Of a stretch of 64,000 nt of DNA, positions 1 through 8,047 are shown one piece after another. Source of the DNA: CADEDH01 sp047974625. Its GTDB lineage: Bacteria > Actinomycetota > Acidimicrobiia > Acidimicrobiales > SZUA-35. The stretch spans positions 5,508 to 69,507 of the forward strand of contig JBKECK010000077.1 of NCBI GenBank assembly GCA_047974625.1, given 5' to 3'. The notes beneath the pieces were generated by a model. The model searched no databases. It worked only from the letters and a program-made list of their open reading frames with translations, and was not told the origin of the DNA. The translations under genes were made by a program, and so were the position numbers. How positions within the stretch are numbered: the stretch's first letter is position 1; each line of letters starts with the position of its first letter.

Positions 1-2
1 GG

Positions 3-989
3 CTCGACCTGGTCAAGGAATCACTCGGTCTCCTGGTGACGTCGCTCGATGACGACGACACCATCGCCATCGTTACCTACGACGACGAGTCCCGCCCCCT
101 GTTGGCGCCGACCCCGGTGTCGGACGCCGACGAGATCTACGAGGCCATCGACGAGCTCGAGATCGGGGGCGGCACCAACATGGAGGCCGGACTGCTACTC
201 GGGTACGAGCAGGCCCGCGAGGCCTATCGGGACGGCGCCGTGAACGCGGTGATCCTGGCCTCCGACGGGGTGGCCAACATCGGCCTCGACGAGGGCGAGC
301 CACTAGCCGATCGGATCCGTGAGGAAGGGAACGACGGCCTCCACCTGGTGACGGTCGGTTTCGGGATGGGCAACTACAACGACGCCCTGATGGAGCAACT
401 GGCCGACACCGGCGATGGGATGTACGCCTACGTCGACACCATCGACGAGGCCGAGCGGCTGTTCGTCGAGGATCTCACCCCCACCCTCACCCCCGTGGCC
501 GGTGACGCCAAGGTCCAGGTGTCCTTCGACGCCGACGTCGTCGAGTCCTACCGCCTGATCGGCTACGAGAACCGGGCCCTGGCCGACGAGGACTTCACCG
601 ACGACACCGTCGACGCCGGTGAGCTCGGGGCCGGCCACGCCGTAACCGCTCTGTACGAGATCCGCCTCCACGACGGCGCCGCCGCCGGGCCCGACCCCGC
701 CCTGGGCGATGTGTCGATCCGGTGGGAGTCGGTGGCCGACGGTGAGGTCCATCAGCTGGACCAGACCCTGTCGACCGCGGGGGCCGCCGAGGCCGACCCG
801 GCCTGGCAGCTGGCGTCCACCGTGGCCCTCACCGGCGAGGTGCTCCGGGGCAACTCTGCCGTCTCCGAGCGCCGGATTACCCTGGACATGGTGCGTGAGC
901 GGGCCGAGGATCTGCCCGGCGACCAGGGCGAGGAGCTTCGTGGACTGATCGACGACGCCCTCGCGGCCGAGCCGTACCAAGCGGGCTAG
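3..989 (+). CDS. VWA domain protein, YfbK-like (5' truncated)
   Basis: C-terminal 328 residues of a protein whose start lies left of the window; the frame is open from base 3. It begins inside a von Willebrand factor A domain: a DDDDTIAIVTY strand, the GGGTNMEAGL loop and LASDGVANIG, the last two supplying metal-ion-dependent adhesion site Thr and Asp positions. From about residue 160 a second domain (DLTPTLTPVAGDAKVQVSF onwards) resembles the C-terminal DUF3520 region of YfbK-type proteins. Such proteins are usually exported or lipid-anchored, but the signal region is not in view. A GTG at 36 would cut the VWA fold, so it is not the start. The substrate or partner is unknown. The gene is followed after about 100 bp by a same-strand thiol-redox pair. 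Confidence 0.8.
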   Translation, partial: LDLVKESLGLLVTSLDDDDTIAIVTYDDESRPLLAPTPVSDADEIYEAIDELEIGGGTNMEAGLLLGYEQAREAYRDGAVNAVILASDGVANIGLDEGEPLADRIREEGNDGLHLVTVGFGMGNYNDALMEQLADTGDGMYAYVDTIDEAERLFVEDLTPTLTPVAGDAKVQVSFDADVVESYRLIGYENRALADEDFTDDTVDAGELGAGHAVTALYEIRLHDGAAAGPDPALGDVSIRWESVADGEVHQLDQTLSTAGAAEADPAWQLASTVALTGEVLRGNSAVSERRITLDMVRERAEDLPGDQGEELRGLIDDALAAEPYQAG

Positions 990-1090
990 TTCGCCGACGG
1001 GTGCGAGCCCGCTCCGGTTGTGACTGAGAGCACAGCGGCCATGCCCGACCGGTGGTCGCCGGTCGCGGTACGTTCGGAGGTCCCGGTTCT

Positions 1091-1915
1091 ATGAACGTGC
1101 CCCGTCTCCTCGCTCCTGCCGTCGTGTTCGCCGCGGCGGCCGCCCTCGTGGCCGTCACCTTCCTGACCGGTGACGACGCGGCCCTGGTCGATACCGCCAA
1201 CGTCGTCACCACCTCCACCACCGCCGCCCCGGGCTCGGCTGAGGCCGCCGGGCCTCCCACCCCCACCACCGAGCCCCTTCCCGACGGTCCGAGCCGGGCC
1301 CGGATGGCCCCGCTCCAGGTCGCCGACGACACCATGGCCATCGGGGATCCGAACGCCCCGCTGATCATGGTCACGTTCGAGTCGTTCGGCTGTGGCTGGT
1401 GTGGTCACTTCCACCAGCTGACCATGCCCGAGGTGATCGAGAACTGGGTCGACACCGGGCGGTTGCGGGTCGAGTCACGCATGATGCCCTACGAGGAACG
1501 GGCCACCCCGGGTGCCCTGGCCGGGGTGGCCGCCGGGATGCAGGGAAAGTACTGGGAACTGGCGGACATCATGTACCCCTACATCACCGCCGGTGGTGAG
1601 CCCCTGTTCGACCGGGATCCGACCGCTGCCGAGATGGACGCCTACCACGAGCGTCAGAGCGAGACGGCCATGCTGGCCGAGGTGGAGGCGGCTGCCCCCA
1701 CCATCGATCTCGACTACGACCGGTTCGTGGCCGACTTCCACTCCCCCACCGCCCTGGCCTCGATGCAGGCGGACACCCAGCTCGGCTACGCCCTCGGCTT
1801 CACCGGCACCCCGGCGATCGTGGTGAACGGCGTACCCCTCGGTGGTTTCGCCAGCTACGAGCGGTTCGACGATTTCCTGGTCAGCGTGCTCGACGCCACC
1901 GTCGACAAGCCGTGA
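1091..1915 (+). CDS. DsbA-family thioredoxin-like protein, membrane-anchored
   Basis: 274 residues. Residues 5-25 form one hydrophobic N-terminal helix (signal anchor), followed by a Thr/Pro/Ala-rich linker to about residue 72 and then a thioredoxin-fold domain of the DsbA type. The active site is CGWC at 101-104, and GTPAIVVNG carries the cis-Pro position. This predicts an extracytoplasmic thiol oxidase, isomerase or reductase. The start at ATG 1091 is preferred over GTG 1052 because CGGAGG lies at 1075-1080 and the hydrophobic helix then sits at the N-terminus. The stop overlaps the start of the next gene, a CcdA-like electron carrier, by 4 bp. That suggests the pair works together, with CcdA passing cytoplasmic electrons to this protein. 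Direction (reductive or oxidative) cannot be told from sequence. Confidence 0.88.
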   Translation: MNVPRLLAPAVVFAAAAALVAVTFLTGDDAALVDTANVVTTSTTAAPGSAEAAGPPTPTTEPLPDGPSRARMAPLQVADDTMAIGDPNAPLIMVTFESFGCGWCGHFHQLTMPEVIENWVDTGRLRVESRMMPYEERATPGALAGVAAGMQGKYWELADIMYPYITAGGEPLFDRDPTAAEMDAYHERQSETAMLAEVEAAAPTIDLDYDRFVADFHSPTALASMQADTQLGYALGFTGTPAIVVNGVPLGGFASYERFDDFLVSVLDATVDKP

Positions 1916-2745
1916 CTCTCTCCGGCGACGTCGGCTACGTCGTCGCCCTGGTCGGCGGGGTCCTCGCCCTGCTGAGTCCCTGCGGGGCCCTGCTCCTGCC
2001 CGCCTTCTTCGCCTACGCCTTCGACCGGCCCGCCCAGCTGCTGTCCCGGACCGGCGTGTTCTACCTCGGCCTCATCACCACCCTCGTCCCGCTCGGGGTG
2101 TCGGCCTCGGCGGCCACGATCTTCGTGCGCACCCACCAGCAGACCGTGATCGCGATCGCCGGGGTGGCCATCATCGTGCTCGGCTTCATCACCGCGTTCG
2201 GCGGGGGTTTCGTGCTCTACCGCCGATCGAACGCGTCGGCCGAGGTGGGCACCAACCCGGCCGCCGTCTACGCCCTGGGTCTCGCCTACGGGCTCACCGG
2301 CTTCTGCACCGGTCCCATCCTGGGCTCCATCCTCGTGCTGGCCGCCGCCGGCGGGCAGCCGGTACGCGGTGGTCTCCTACTCGCCGTCTACGCCCTGGGC
2401 ATGGTCATCCCGTTGATCCTGCTGGCTCTGGTGTGGGGACGCCTCGGCCAGTCCGTGACCCGCTGGCTCCGGGGCCGGCCGGTCACGGTGGGCCGGCTCA
2501 CCCTCCACTCGACGTCTCTACTGTCGGGCCTGGTCCTCGTGGCCGTCGGCGTGTTCATGCTGGTGAACGGGGGCAACCTGGTCGAGTCGAACAGCCTCGC
2601 CCTGGCCGGGGCCCGGGCCGAGGAGTGGGGCGCCGACGTCGGCGGCTACGTGTCCGACGAGCTCCTGGCCGTGGCCGCCCTCGCGGCTGCCGGCGTGTGG
2701 CTGGTCGTCCGGTGGCGCCACGACCCCGCGGAGCCCGGCGACTGA
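1912..2745 (+). CDS. ccdA: CcdA/DsbD-type transmembrane thiol electron carrier
   Basis: 277 residues, almost all membrane helices. The two redox cysteines expected of CcdA are C24 in the LLSPCGALLLP motif and C132 in YGLTGFCTGPILG. Such proteins shuttle electrons from cytoplasmic thioredoxin to extracytoplasmic thioredoxin-like partners for cytochrome c maturation or disulfide reduction. The start is GTG in a GTGA overlap with the stop of the DsbA-like gene, indicating translational coupling. The likely partner is that gene rather than a cytochrome c maturation cluster, since none is visible here. There is an extra C-terminal hydrophobic helix near residues 250-268. Confidence 0.87.
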   Translation: MTLSGDVGYVVALVGGVLALLSPCGALLLPAFFAYAFDRPAQLLSRTGVFYLGLITTLVPLGVSASAATIFVRTHQQTVIAIAGVAIIVLGFITAFGGGFVLYRRSNASAEVGTNPAAVYALGLAYGLTGFCTGPILGSILVLAAAGGQPVRGGLLLAVYALGMVIPLILLALVWGRLGQSVTRWLRGRPVTVGRLTLHSTSLLSGLVLVAVGVFMLVNGGNLVESNSLALAGARAEEWGADVGGYVSDELLAVAALAAAGVWLVVRWRHDPAEPGD

Positions 2746-3171
2746 CCAACGGGCCCACCCGCCCCGCCTGGCCGCGATCCTGAAATCGTGCCCTCCCGCT
2801 CGCCGGGCCCGTTCCGGCGGTCAATTTCTCCCACTTCTGGGCGATCTATCCCGGGCCGCATCCGTGTCGATACCCAGAGTCAACAAGCACGAATTGGCCT
2901 TAATATGCTCAAATCCAAGACCACACGAAACTGACTCGACGCTGGACCGACGCCGGTGGCGTGGCCCCCCGGTCGGCCACCGGCCCTTCGGCCAAGATCT
3001 CATCGCTCGATCCCGTCGGTGGCCATGGGCTATCCGCTGGCCCCTGTACCCCCGATATCTTCTCCGGCCGCCGATGATTGAGCGGTCCAACCGGGTTGAT
3101 GGCCGTGGGCAGATTCCACCAGGAACCGCCGGCCCACCTCAGAACACATCACAGGCACAGGAGGGCGACCA
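2746..3171. other. Intergenic region upstream of the polyamine-type ABC operon
   Basis: 426 bp with no convincing gene and lower GC than its flanks around 2820-2935. A -10-like hexamer TAATAT sits at 2901-2906 on the + strand, but no good -35 is seen at 16-18 bp. If used, it would give a leader of about 260 nt before the substrate-binding protein. A distant inverted repeat (AACGGGCCC at 2748-2756 and GGGCCCGTT at 2805-2813) follows the ccdA stop; its 48-nt loop makes it a weak terminator candidate. AGGAGGG at about 3161-3167 is the ribosome-binding site of the next gene. Confidence 0.4.
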
Positions 3172-4431
3172 ATGAACGACGGCCCAGCGAGTCCGGGCGC
3201 GACACCCCCACACGACACGACACCCCCACACGACACGACACCCCCACACGACACGACACCCCCCCACCGCCTCATCTCCCGGCGGGAGCTGATCCGCCGG
3301 GCCGGGCTCTGGACCGCCGGCCTGGCCGTATCCCCCACGATCCTGGCCGCGTGTGGAACCGCCGACAACCAGGCCGCCACCAGCGGGTCGGCCAGCGAGA
3401 GCACCTCGGCTCCGCCGGCGGGCGCCAGCGGTGCCACGGGCTCGACCATAAAGGTGGCCACCTACGGGGGCTTCTTCGAGGAGAACTTCCGTGAGTTCTA
3501 CCCCCGGTTCACCGAGGAGACCGGCATCACCGTGGAGTCGGTACCGGAACCCGACGACAGCGAATGGGTGATCCAGCTCCAGCAGGCAGCCCAGTCCGGA
3601 ACCACCCTCGCCGACGTCTCGATCCTCAACAACATCAGCCTGAAGCGAGGAATCAAGGGCGACATTATTCACAGCTACAGCCTCACCGACATACCCAATT
3701 CCCAGTATCTGGCCGACGGGTTCATCGCCACCAACGACACCGACGACGTGGTGGGCATCGGCGCACTGTCCTGGTACTACACCCTAGTTTCCAACACCGA
3801 CAAGGTACCGGAGAGCCCCACCTCGTGGGCCACCCTGTGGGACCCCATATGGGCCAATCAGGTGGCATTGATGACCGGCCCATACCCGTCCTTCCTGCTC
3901 GACATCACCGCGGCCGCGTGGTATCCCGGCGAGGCGATCCTCGACACCCAGACCGGTGCCGCGGAGGTCATGAACAAGCTGGCCGAGCTCAAACCGAACG
4001 TGAAGCTCTGGTGGCGTGACGAATCCACCGCCCAGCCGGACTACAACTCGGGAGAGGTGAGCATCGGCCAGTTCTTCCACGACATCGCCAGCTACGCCGC
4101 CAGCGAGGGTGAGCCCCTCCGTAGCGTGTTCCCGACCGAGGGGGCTGTGCTGGATTCCGGCCTGTGGGCGATCTCGTCGACCACGGCTGAGCCCGAGGCC
4201 TCGGTTACGTTCGTCGACTGGATGTGCCAGCCCTCAATCCAGGAGGAGCTGGCGATGACGTTGGGAACATCGCCGACGGTGGCCAGGGAGCACATGGCCC
4301 TCACCGACGACGACTACGAGACGATCTCCGGGCCGGGCCCCGAGGCAGCGATCCAGCCGAACTTCCGCATCTACGAAGAGTGGGAGTCTTGGCTCAACGA
4401 GAAGTGGGCCGAACTGATCTACGCGGACTAG
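3172..4431 (+). CDS. potD: Polyamine-type ABC transporter substrate-binding lipoprotein (Tat signal)
   Basis: 419 residues. The first 32 residues are a Pro/His/Thr-rich extension containing (TPPHDT) repeats. Next comes a twin-arginine signal (SRRELI, 36-41), a short hydrophobic segment and a lipobox LAAC with C61 as lipidation site. The mature part is a class-D periplasmic binding fold (IKVATYGGFFEENF, then SWYYTLVSNTDKVPESPTSWATLWDP) typical of PotD/AfuA-type binders. It should capture spermidine, putrescine or a related cation outside the cell for the following potA-B-C genes. The start ATG has AGGAGGG upstream, and no alternative start lies between the repeats and the Tat motif, so the extension is real. 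Exact substrate is not proven. Confidence 0.85.
   Translation: MNDGPASPGATPPHDTTPPHDTTPPHDTTPPHRLISRRELIRRAGLWTAGLAVSPTILAACGTADNQAATSGSASESTSAPPAGASGATGSTIKVATYGGFFEENFREFYPRFTEETGITVESVPEPDDSEWVIQLQQAAQSGTTLADVSILNNISLKRGIKGDIIHSYSLTDIPNSQYLADGFIATNDTDDVVGIGALSWYYTLVSNTDKVPESPTSWATLWDPIWANQVALMTGPYPSFLLDITAAAWYPGEAILDTQTGAAEVMNKLAELKPNVKLWWRDESTAQPDYNSGEVSIGQFFHDIASYAASEGEPLRSVFPTEGAVLDSGLWAISSTTAEPEASVTFVDWMCQPSIQEELAMTLGTSPTVAREHMALTDDDYETISGPGPEAAIQPNFRIYEEWESWLNEKWAELIYAD
3202..3255. repeat. 18-bp tandem repeat encoding TPPHDT
   Basis: Three exact 18-bp units (ACACCCCCACACGACACG) at 3202-3219, 3220-3237 and 3238-3255, plus a partial fourth. They are in frame at the extreme N-terminus of the binding protein, ahead of its Tat signal. 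Unit identity suggests recent slippage, and copy number is likely variable between strains. Confidence 0.95.
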
Positions 4432-4442
4432 TTCACAAGATC

Positions 4443-5525
4443 ATGGCGGCGGCGGTACAACTCTCCCTACGGGGCCTCACCAAGAACTTCGGCGACGTGG
4501 TGGCCGCGGACGACGTCTCGGTGGAGATCCCGGCCGGGGCCCTGGTGTCCTTCCTCGGGCCGTCGGGCTGCGGCAAGACGACGGTGTGCCGGATCATCGC
4601 CGGGTTGGAGCAGCCCACCGCGGGAACGGTGTGGCTGGACGACACCGACGTCACCGGTCAACCCGCCCACGAACGGAGCGTCGGCATGGTCTTCCAGTCA
4701 CTCGCCCTGTTCCCCCACCTCGATGTGGCCCAGAACATCGGATACCCCCTGCGCATCGCCGGGAGCAGGCGCGGCGAGATCCGGGAGCGGGTGGACGAGC
4801 TCCTGGACATGGTGCAGCTGCCGGGGTTCGGGAGCCGGCCGGTCCAGCAGCTGTCGGGCGGGCAACGCCAGCGGGTGGCGATCGCCCGGGCGCTCGCCCG
4901 CCAACCATCACTGTTCCTCCTGGACGAGCCCATGTCGGCACTCGACGCCAACCTGCGGGAGACCCTGCAGATCGAACTCCGCCTACTCCAGCGGCGTCTC
5001 GGCGTCACCACCATCATGGTGACCCACGATCAGCGCGAGGCGATGACGATGTCAGACCTCGTAGTCGTCATGAACAACGGCCGGATCGAACAGACCGGCC
5101 CCCCACTCGAGGTGTACCGGCGGCCGGACACTGCCTTCGTGGCCCGGTTCATGGGCACCACCAACCTGCTGCCGGCCAAGATAGTCGATTCGGCCACGGT
5201 GGAGATCGCCGGCGGGCACACCCTGGATCTGCCGTCGAGCGCCCACGGCCGGGAGCCGGGGGGCACCATCCTGCTCTCGGCCCGGCCCGGGGATTCGACC
5301 ATCCGACCCTCCGCCGAACCGGACGCCCCCCGGACCCCGAACTCGCTCACCGGCCAGGTCGTCTTCATCCGTGACCTGGGCACCACCTTCGAGTGCTTCG
5401 TCGACTGCGGCCTGGACGAGAATCTGGTGGCCTCGGGGTTCAGCCGGGACCTGCCCCCAGTCGGGCCGGGCGACCCGGTCGAGGTCCAGCTCCACCCCGA
5501 CCGTTGCGTCGCCGTCGAGCCGTGA
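4443..5525 (+). CDS. potA: Polyamine-type ABC transporter ATPase (PotA-like)
   Basis: 360 residues. Walker A GPSGCGKT (39-46), signature LSGGQ (137-141), Walker B LFLLDEP (157-163) and the switch His (H195 in VTHDQREA) are all intact. The last 120 residues form a TOBE-type regulatory or substrate-sensing domain (LSARPGDSTIRP, LGTTFECFVDCG). This fits the PotA/FbpC/UgpC class of importer ATPases. ATG 4443 is taken as the start, 11 bp after the binding-protein stop, since the protein aligns with family N-termini there (VQLSLRGLTKNFG). The stop overlaps the next gene by 4 bp. It powers uptake with the two permeases that follow. Confidence 0.92.
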   Translation: MAAAVQLSLRGLTKNFGDVVAADDVSVEIPAGALVSFLGPSGCGKTTVCRIIAGLEQPTAGTVWLDDTDVTGQPAHERSVGMVFQSLALFPHLDVAQNIGYPLRIAGSRRGEIRERVDELLDMVQLPGFGSRPVQQLSGGQRQRVAIARALARQPSLFLLDEPMSALDANLRETLQIELRLLQRRLGVTTIMVTHDQREAMTMSDLVVVMNNGRIEQTGPPLEVYRRPDTAFVARFMGTTNLLPAKIVDSATVEIAGGHTLDLPSSAHGREPGGTILLSARPGDSTIRPSAEPDAPRTPNSLTGQVVFIRDLGTTFECFVDCGLDENLVASGFSRDLPPVGPGDPVEVQLHPDRCVAVEP

Positions 5526-6403
5526 CCGCCCCGAGGCCCCGCGCCCCCGGCTGGAAGCGGTACGCCATCATGGGGGCACCGCTCACCGTGCTGGCCGTGT
5601 TCTTCCTCGTGCCGTTCGCCATGGTCGTGGCCGCCAGCTTCTACCGGAACGTCGACGGCGGCTTCTACGAGCCGGCGTTCGTGCTGGACTCCTGGGAACG
5701 CCTCGCCGCCCCATACCACCTCGACCGCATCGTGTTCTCGGTCCTGATCTGCCTGCTCGTGGCCGCCCTCACCACCGCGGCCGCCTTCCCCTTCACCTGG
5801 TTCCTGACCCGGATGACCCCCCGGCGGCAGGTGACGCTGCTGGTCGTGGTTCTGGCCTCGATGACCCTGTCCGAGGCCATCGTCGGGTTCAGCTGGCACC
5901 TCCTGCTCGGGCGGTCCACGGGTATCGGCCGGATCCTGGTGTGGGTGGGCCTGACCGACACGGCGACGGCCTACACCCCGGGCTTCTGGGCCGTGGTGAT
6001 CGGCTTGAGCTATTCGGTGTTCCCCTACTGTGTCCTCGTCCTGTTCCCGCCCCTACGGGCCATCGGGCAGCAGCTCATCGAAGCGGCGGGGACCCTGGGG
6101 GCGTCCCCGTTCCAGACCTTCACCAGCGTGGTGTGGCCCCTGGCCCGGCCGGCGGTGACGGCATCGTTCCTGCTCGGCTTCGTCTTCACCCTGGGGATCA
6201 ACGTCGTCGTCGAACAGTTGGGTCGGCCGGAGCACTGGACTCTGGCCGTGCTGATATCGGACGCCGCGTCGAGCCAGGCCAACACCCCGCTCGCTTCGGC
6301 CCTGGCCGTGTTCGTGGCCCTCGTCAGCCTGGGTGTGGTAGCCCTGGTTAGCGTCGTTGAGTCGCGTCTCGACCCATCGGCGGCCCGACGCCGGGGCGGT
6401 TGA
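5522..6403 (+). CDS. potB: ABC transporter permease (PotB-like)
   Basis: 293 residues with about six membrane helices and the cytoplasmic coupling loop EAA-type motif (AAGTLGASPFQTFTSVVWPLARP region, about residues 190-212) that docks on the ATPase. The start is GTG in a GTGA overlap with potA; upstream in-frame codons would run back inside potA. It belongs to the binding-protein-dependent permease family and forms a heterodimeric channel with the next gene. The stop overlaps or abuts the next start (TTGA overlap at 6400-6403, or ATG 6409). Confidence 0.9.
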   Translation: MTAPRPRAPGWKRYAIMGAPLTVLAVFFLVPFAMVVAASFYRNVDGGFYEPAFVLDSWERLAAPYHLDRIVFSVLICLLVAALTTAAAFPFTWFLTRMTPRRQVTLLVVVLASMTLSEAIVGFSWHLLLGRSTGIGRILVWVGLTDTATAYTPGFWAVVIGLSYSVFPYCVLVLFPPLRAIGQQLIEAAGTLGASPFQTFTSVVWPLARPAVTASFLLGFVFTLGINVVVEQLGRPEHWTLAVLISDAASSQANTPLASALAVFVALVSLGVVALVSVVESRLDPSAARRRGG

Positions 6404-6408
6404 GCGGG

Positions 6409-7236
6409 ATGAAGCTGTTCAGGGTGGCCGTCGTCTCGGCGGTGGTGCTGTTCCTGGCCGGGCCCGTGCTCATCGTGGCGATCGCCTCGCTCAACGAGGG
6501 CCGGTACCTGGACTTCCCGGTGGAGGACTACTCGCTCAGGTGGTACGCCGACCTGTTCACCGATCCGCTGTGGCGCGCCGCCATGCGGAACTCCCTGATC
6601 GTCGCCCTGTCGAGCGCGACCCTGGCCGTGGCCATCGCCCTCCCTCTCGCCTATTCCCTCCACACGTACCGTCCCCGGTTCGGGACGGTCCTGTTCGGGC
6701 TCGGTCTGCTGCCGTTCATGCTCCCGCCGGTCATCTCGGCCATCTCGATGCTGGTCTTCTGGGGCGAGCTCGGCCGCCCGGGACGGATCGAGAACGTCAT
6801 CGCGGCCCACGCCGTCTTCTTCTCGAGCGTGCCGCTGCTCACCATCACCCTGGCCCTGCGTTCCCTCGACCCGATGACGGGCGAAGCGGCCACCACCCTC
6901 GGGGCGTCACCAGCGGTGCGGTTCCGCACCGTCACCCTGCCCCTGCTGCGGCCCAGTATCACCACCGGATTCGTCATCACCCTCATCCTGAGCCTCAACG
7001 AGTACATCATCTCGTTCGTGGTCGCCCAGGCCGCGTTCGAGACCCTCCCCATCAAGGTCTTCAATTCGTTGCGGTACGGCTTCACCCCCACCGTGGCCGC
7101 CATGGCCGTGGTCTTCACCCTGATCAGCGTGGTTGTGCTGGCCGCCCTGGCCCGCTTCACCGACCTGGGGGCCCTAACCGACACGGGTCCGGAACCCGAG
7201 GGTCCGTCCCCGTCCCCGGATCAGCCGGCCGTATAG
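6409..7236 (+). CDS. potC: ABC transporter permease (PotC-like)
   Basis: 275 residues from ATG 6409, six predicted helices and an EAA-type loop (AATTLGASPAVRFRTVTLPLLRP region). It is the second permease of the polyamine-type importer. Start choice: ATG 6409 has GGGGCGG at 6393-6399 with 9-nt spacing; a TTG at 6400 overlapping the potB stop by 4 bp is the alternative and would add three residues. The 3' end overlaps the convergent SDR gene by 16 bp, so no terminator separates them. Confidence 0.9.
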   Translation: MKLFRVAVVSAVVLFLAGPVLIVAIASLNEGRYLDFPVEDYSLRWYADLFTDPLWRAAMRNSLIVALSSATLAVAIALPLAYSLHTYRPRFGTVLFGLGLLPFMLPPVISAISMLVFWGELGRPGRIENVIAAHAVFFSSVPLLTITLALRSLDPMTGEAATTLGASPAVRFRTVTLPLLRPSITTGFVITLILSLNEYIISFVVAQAAFETLPIKVFNSLRYGFTPTVAAMAVVFTLISVVVLAALARFTDLGALTDTGPEPEGPSPSPDQPAV

Positions 7237-8045
7237 CCCACGTCGACGCGGACGTCGGTGCCGGTCATGGCGGTGGCGTCGAGGGCGACGTGTTCGATGG
7301 TGACGGCGATCTCGTCCGGTTCGGCCACCCGGTCGAGCAGCATCCGGGCGAGGTCCCTGATGTTGGCCTCCTCCAGCTCACGGCTCGACAGGTTCCGGCG
7401 GGCGGCCGCCACCTGCTCTCGCAGCATCGCCGTGCGGGTGGCGCCCGGGCTGACACAGTTCACCCGGGCCCGGCCCCGGAGCTCGGCAGCCAGGTTGACC
7501 ACGAAACCCATGACAGCCGCCTTGCTGGCCCCGTAGGCGCTCTGGCGGTCCCGGCCCCGCACCCCCGACACCGAGCCGACCACGACGATCCCCGCCCCGG
7601 GCACCAAGCGGTTGAGCAGGGCCTGGGTGATGAAGTACGGGGCGACCAGGTTGACGGCCATCATCTCGTCGAACTCGGCTCGGGTGGTTTCACCGAACGC
7701 CCCGGCGATATCCCGGCCCGCCGAGTGGACCACCGCGGCCACAGGTCGATCCCCCACCGCGGCGACGATGGCGTCCACGGCCGCACCGGTGCCGACGTCG
7801 GCGACCACGGCTCGGGCGGCTCCCCCGGTCGACTCGATGATGGTCACCGTACGGGCCAGCACGTCGGGCCGGCGGCCCACGCACACCACGGACAGGCCCC
7901 TTCGGGCCAGGCGGACGGCGGTGGCAGCCCCGATCCCGGAACCACCCCCGGTCACCACGGCCACCCCGTCTCGGTTCGATCCGGTGGGGGCCGACGTGGA
8001 TCCGGCCCCCACCGGCGGATCGACCGGCTCCACAGGTTCGGTCAC
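7221..8045 (-). CDS. Short-chain dehydrogenase/reductase (SDR)
   Basis: 274 residues, a classical SDR. The nucleotide-binding motif TGGGSGIG is at 32-39, the NSAG-type motif appears as HSAG (107-110), catalytic Ser near 158 (VVGSVSG), and the YxxxK pair is Y171/K175 in YGASK. A cofactor hint is GRRPD after strand 2: the Arg pair favours NADP(H), but this is not decisive. It has a Pro/Ser-rich 25-residue N-terminal tail. It sits 2 bp downstream of an alpha/beta hydrolase on the same strand, suggesting co-transcription and a shared catabolic or lipid role. Substrate unknown. Confidence 0.85.
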   Translation of the reverse strand: MTEPVEPVDPPVGAGSTSAPTGSNRDGVAVVTGGGSGIGAATAVRLARRGLSVVCVGRRPDVLARTVTIIESTGGAARAVVADVGTGAAVDAIVAAVGDRPVAAVVHSAGRDIAGAFGETTRAEFDEMMAVNLVAPYFITQALLNRLVPGAGIVVVGSVSGVRGRDRQSAYGASKAAVMGFVVNLAAELRGRARVNCVSPGATRTAMLREQVAAARRNLSSRELEEANIRDLARMLLDRVAEPDEIAVTIEHVALDATAMTGTDVRVDVGYTAG

Positions 8046-8047
8046 GG

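Noticed and set aside
303..980. Long minus-strand frame opposite the VWA gene
   Set aside because: Antisense shadow typical of high-GC DNA; no motifs and no ribosome site, while the + strand frame has clear VWA motifs.
2748..2813. Inverted repeat AACGGGCCC/GGGCCCGTT as terminator
   Set aside because: A 48-nt loop makes a stable terminator hairpin unlikely.
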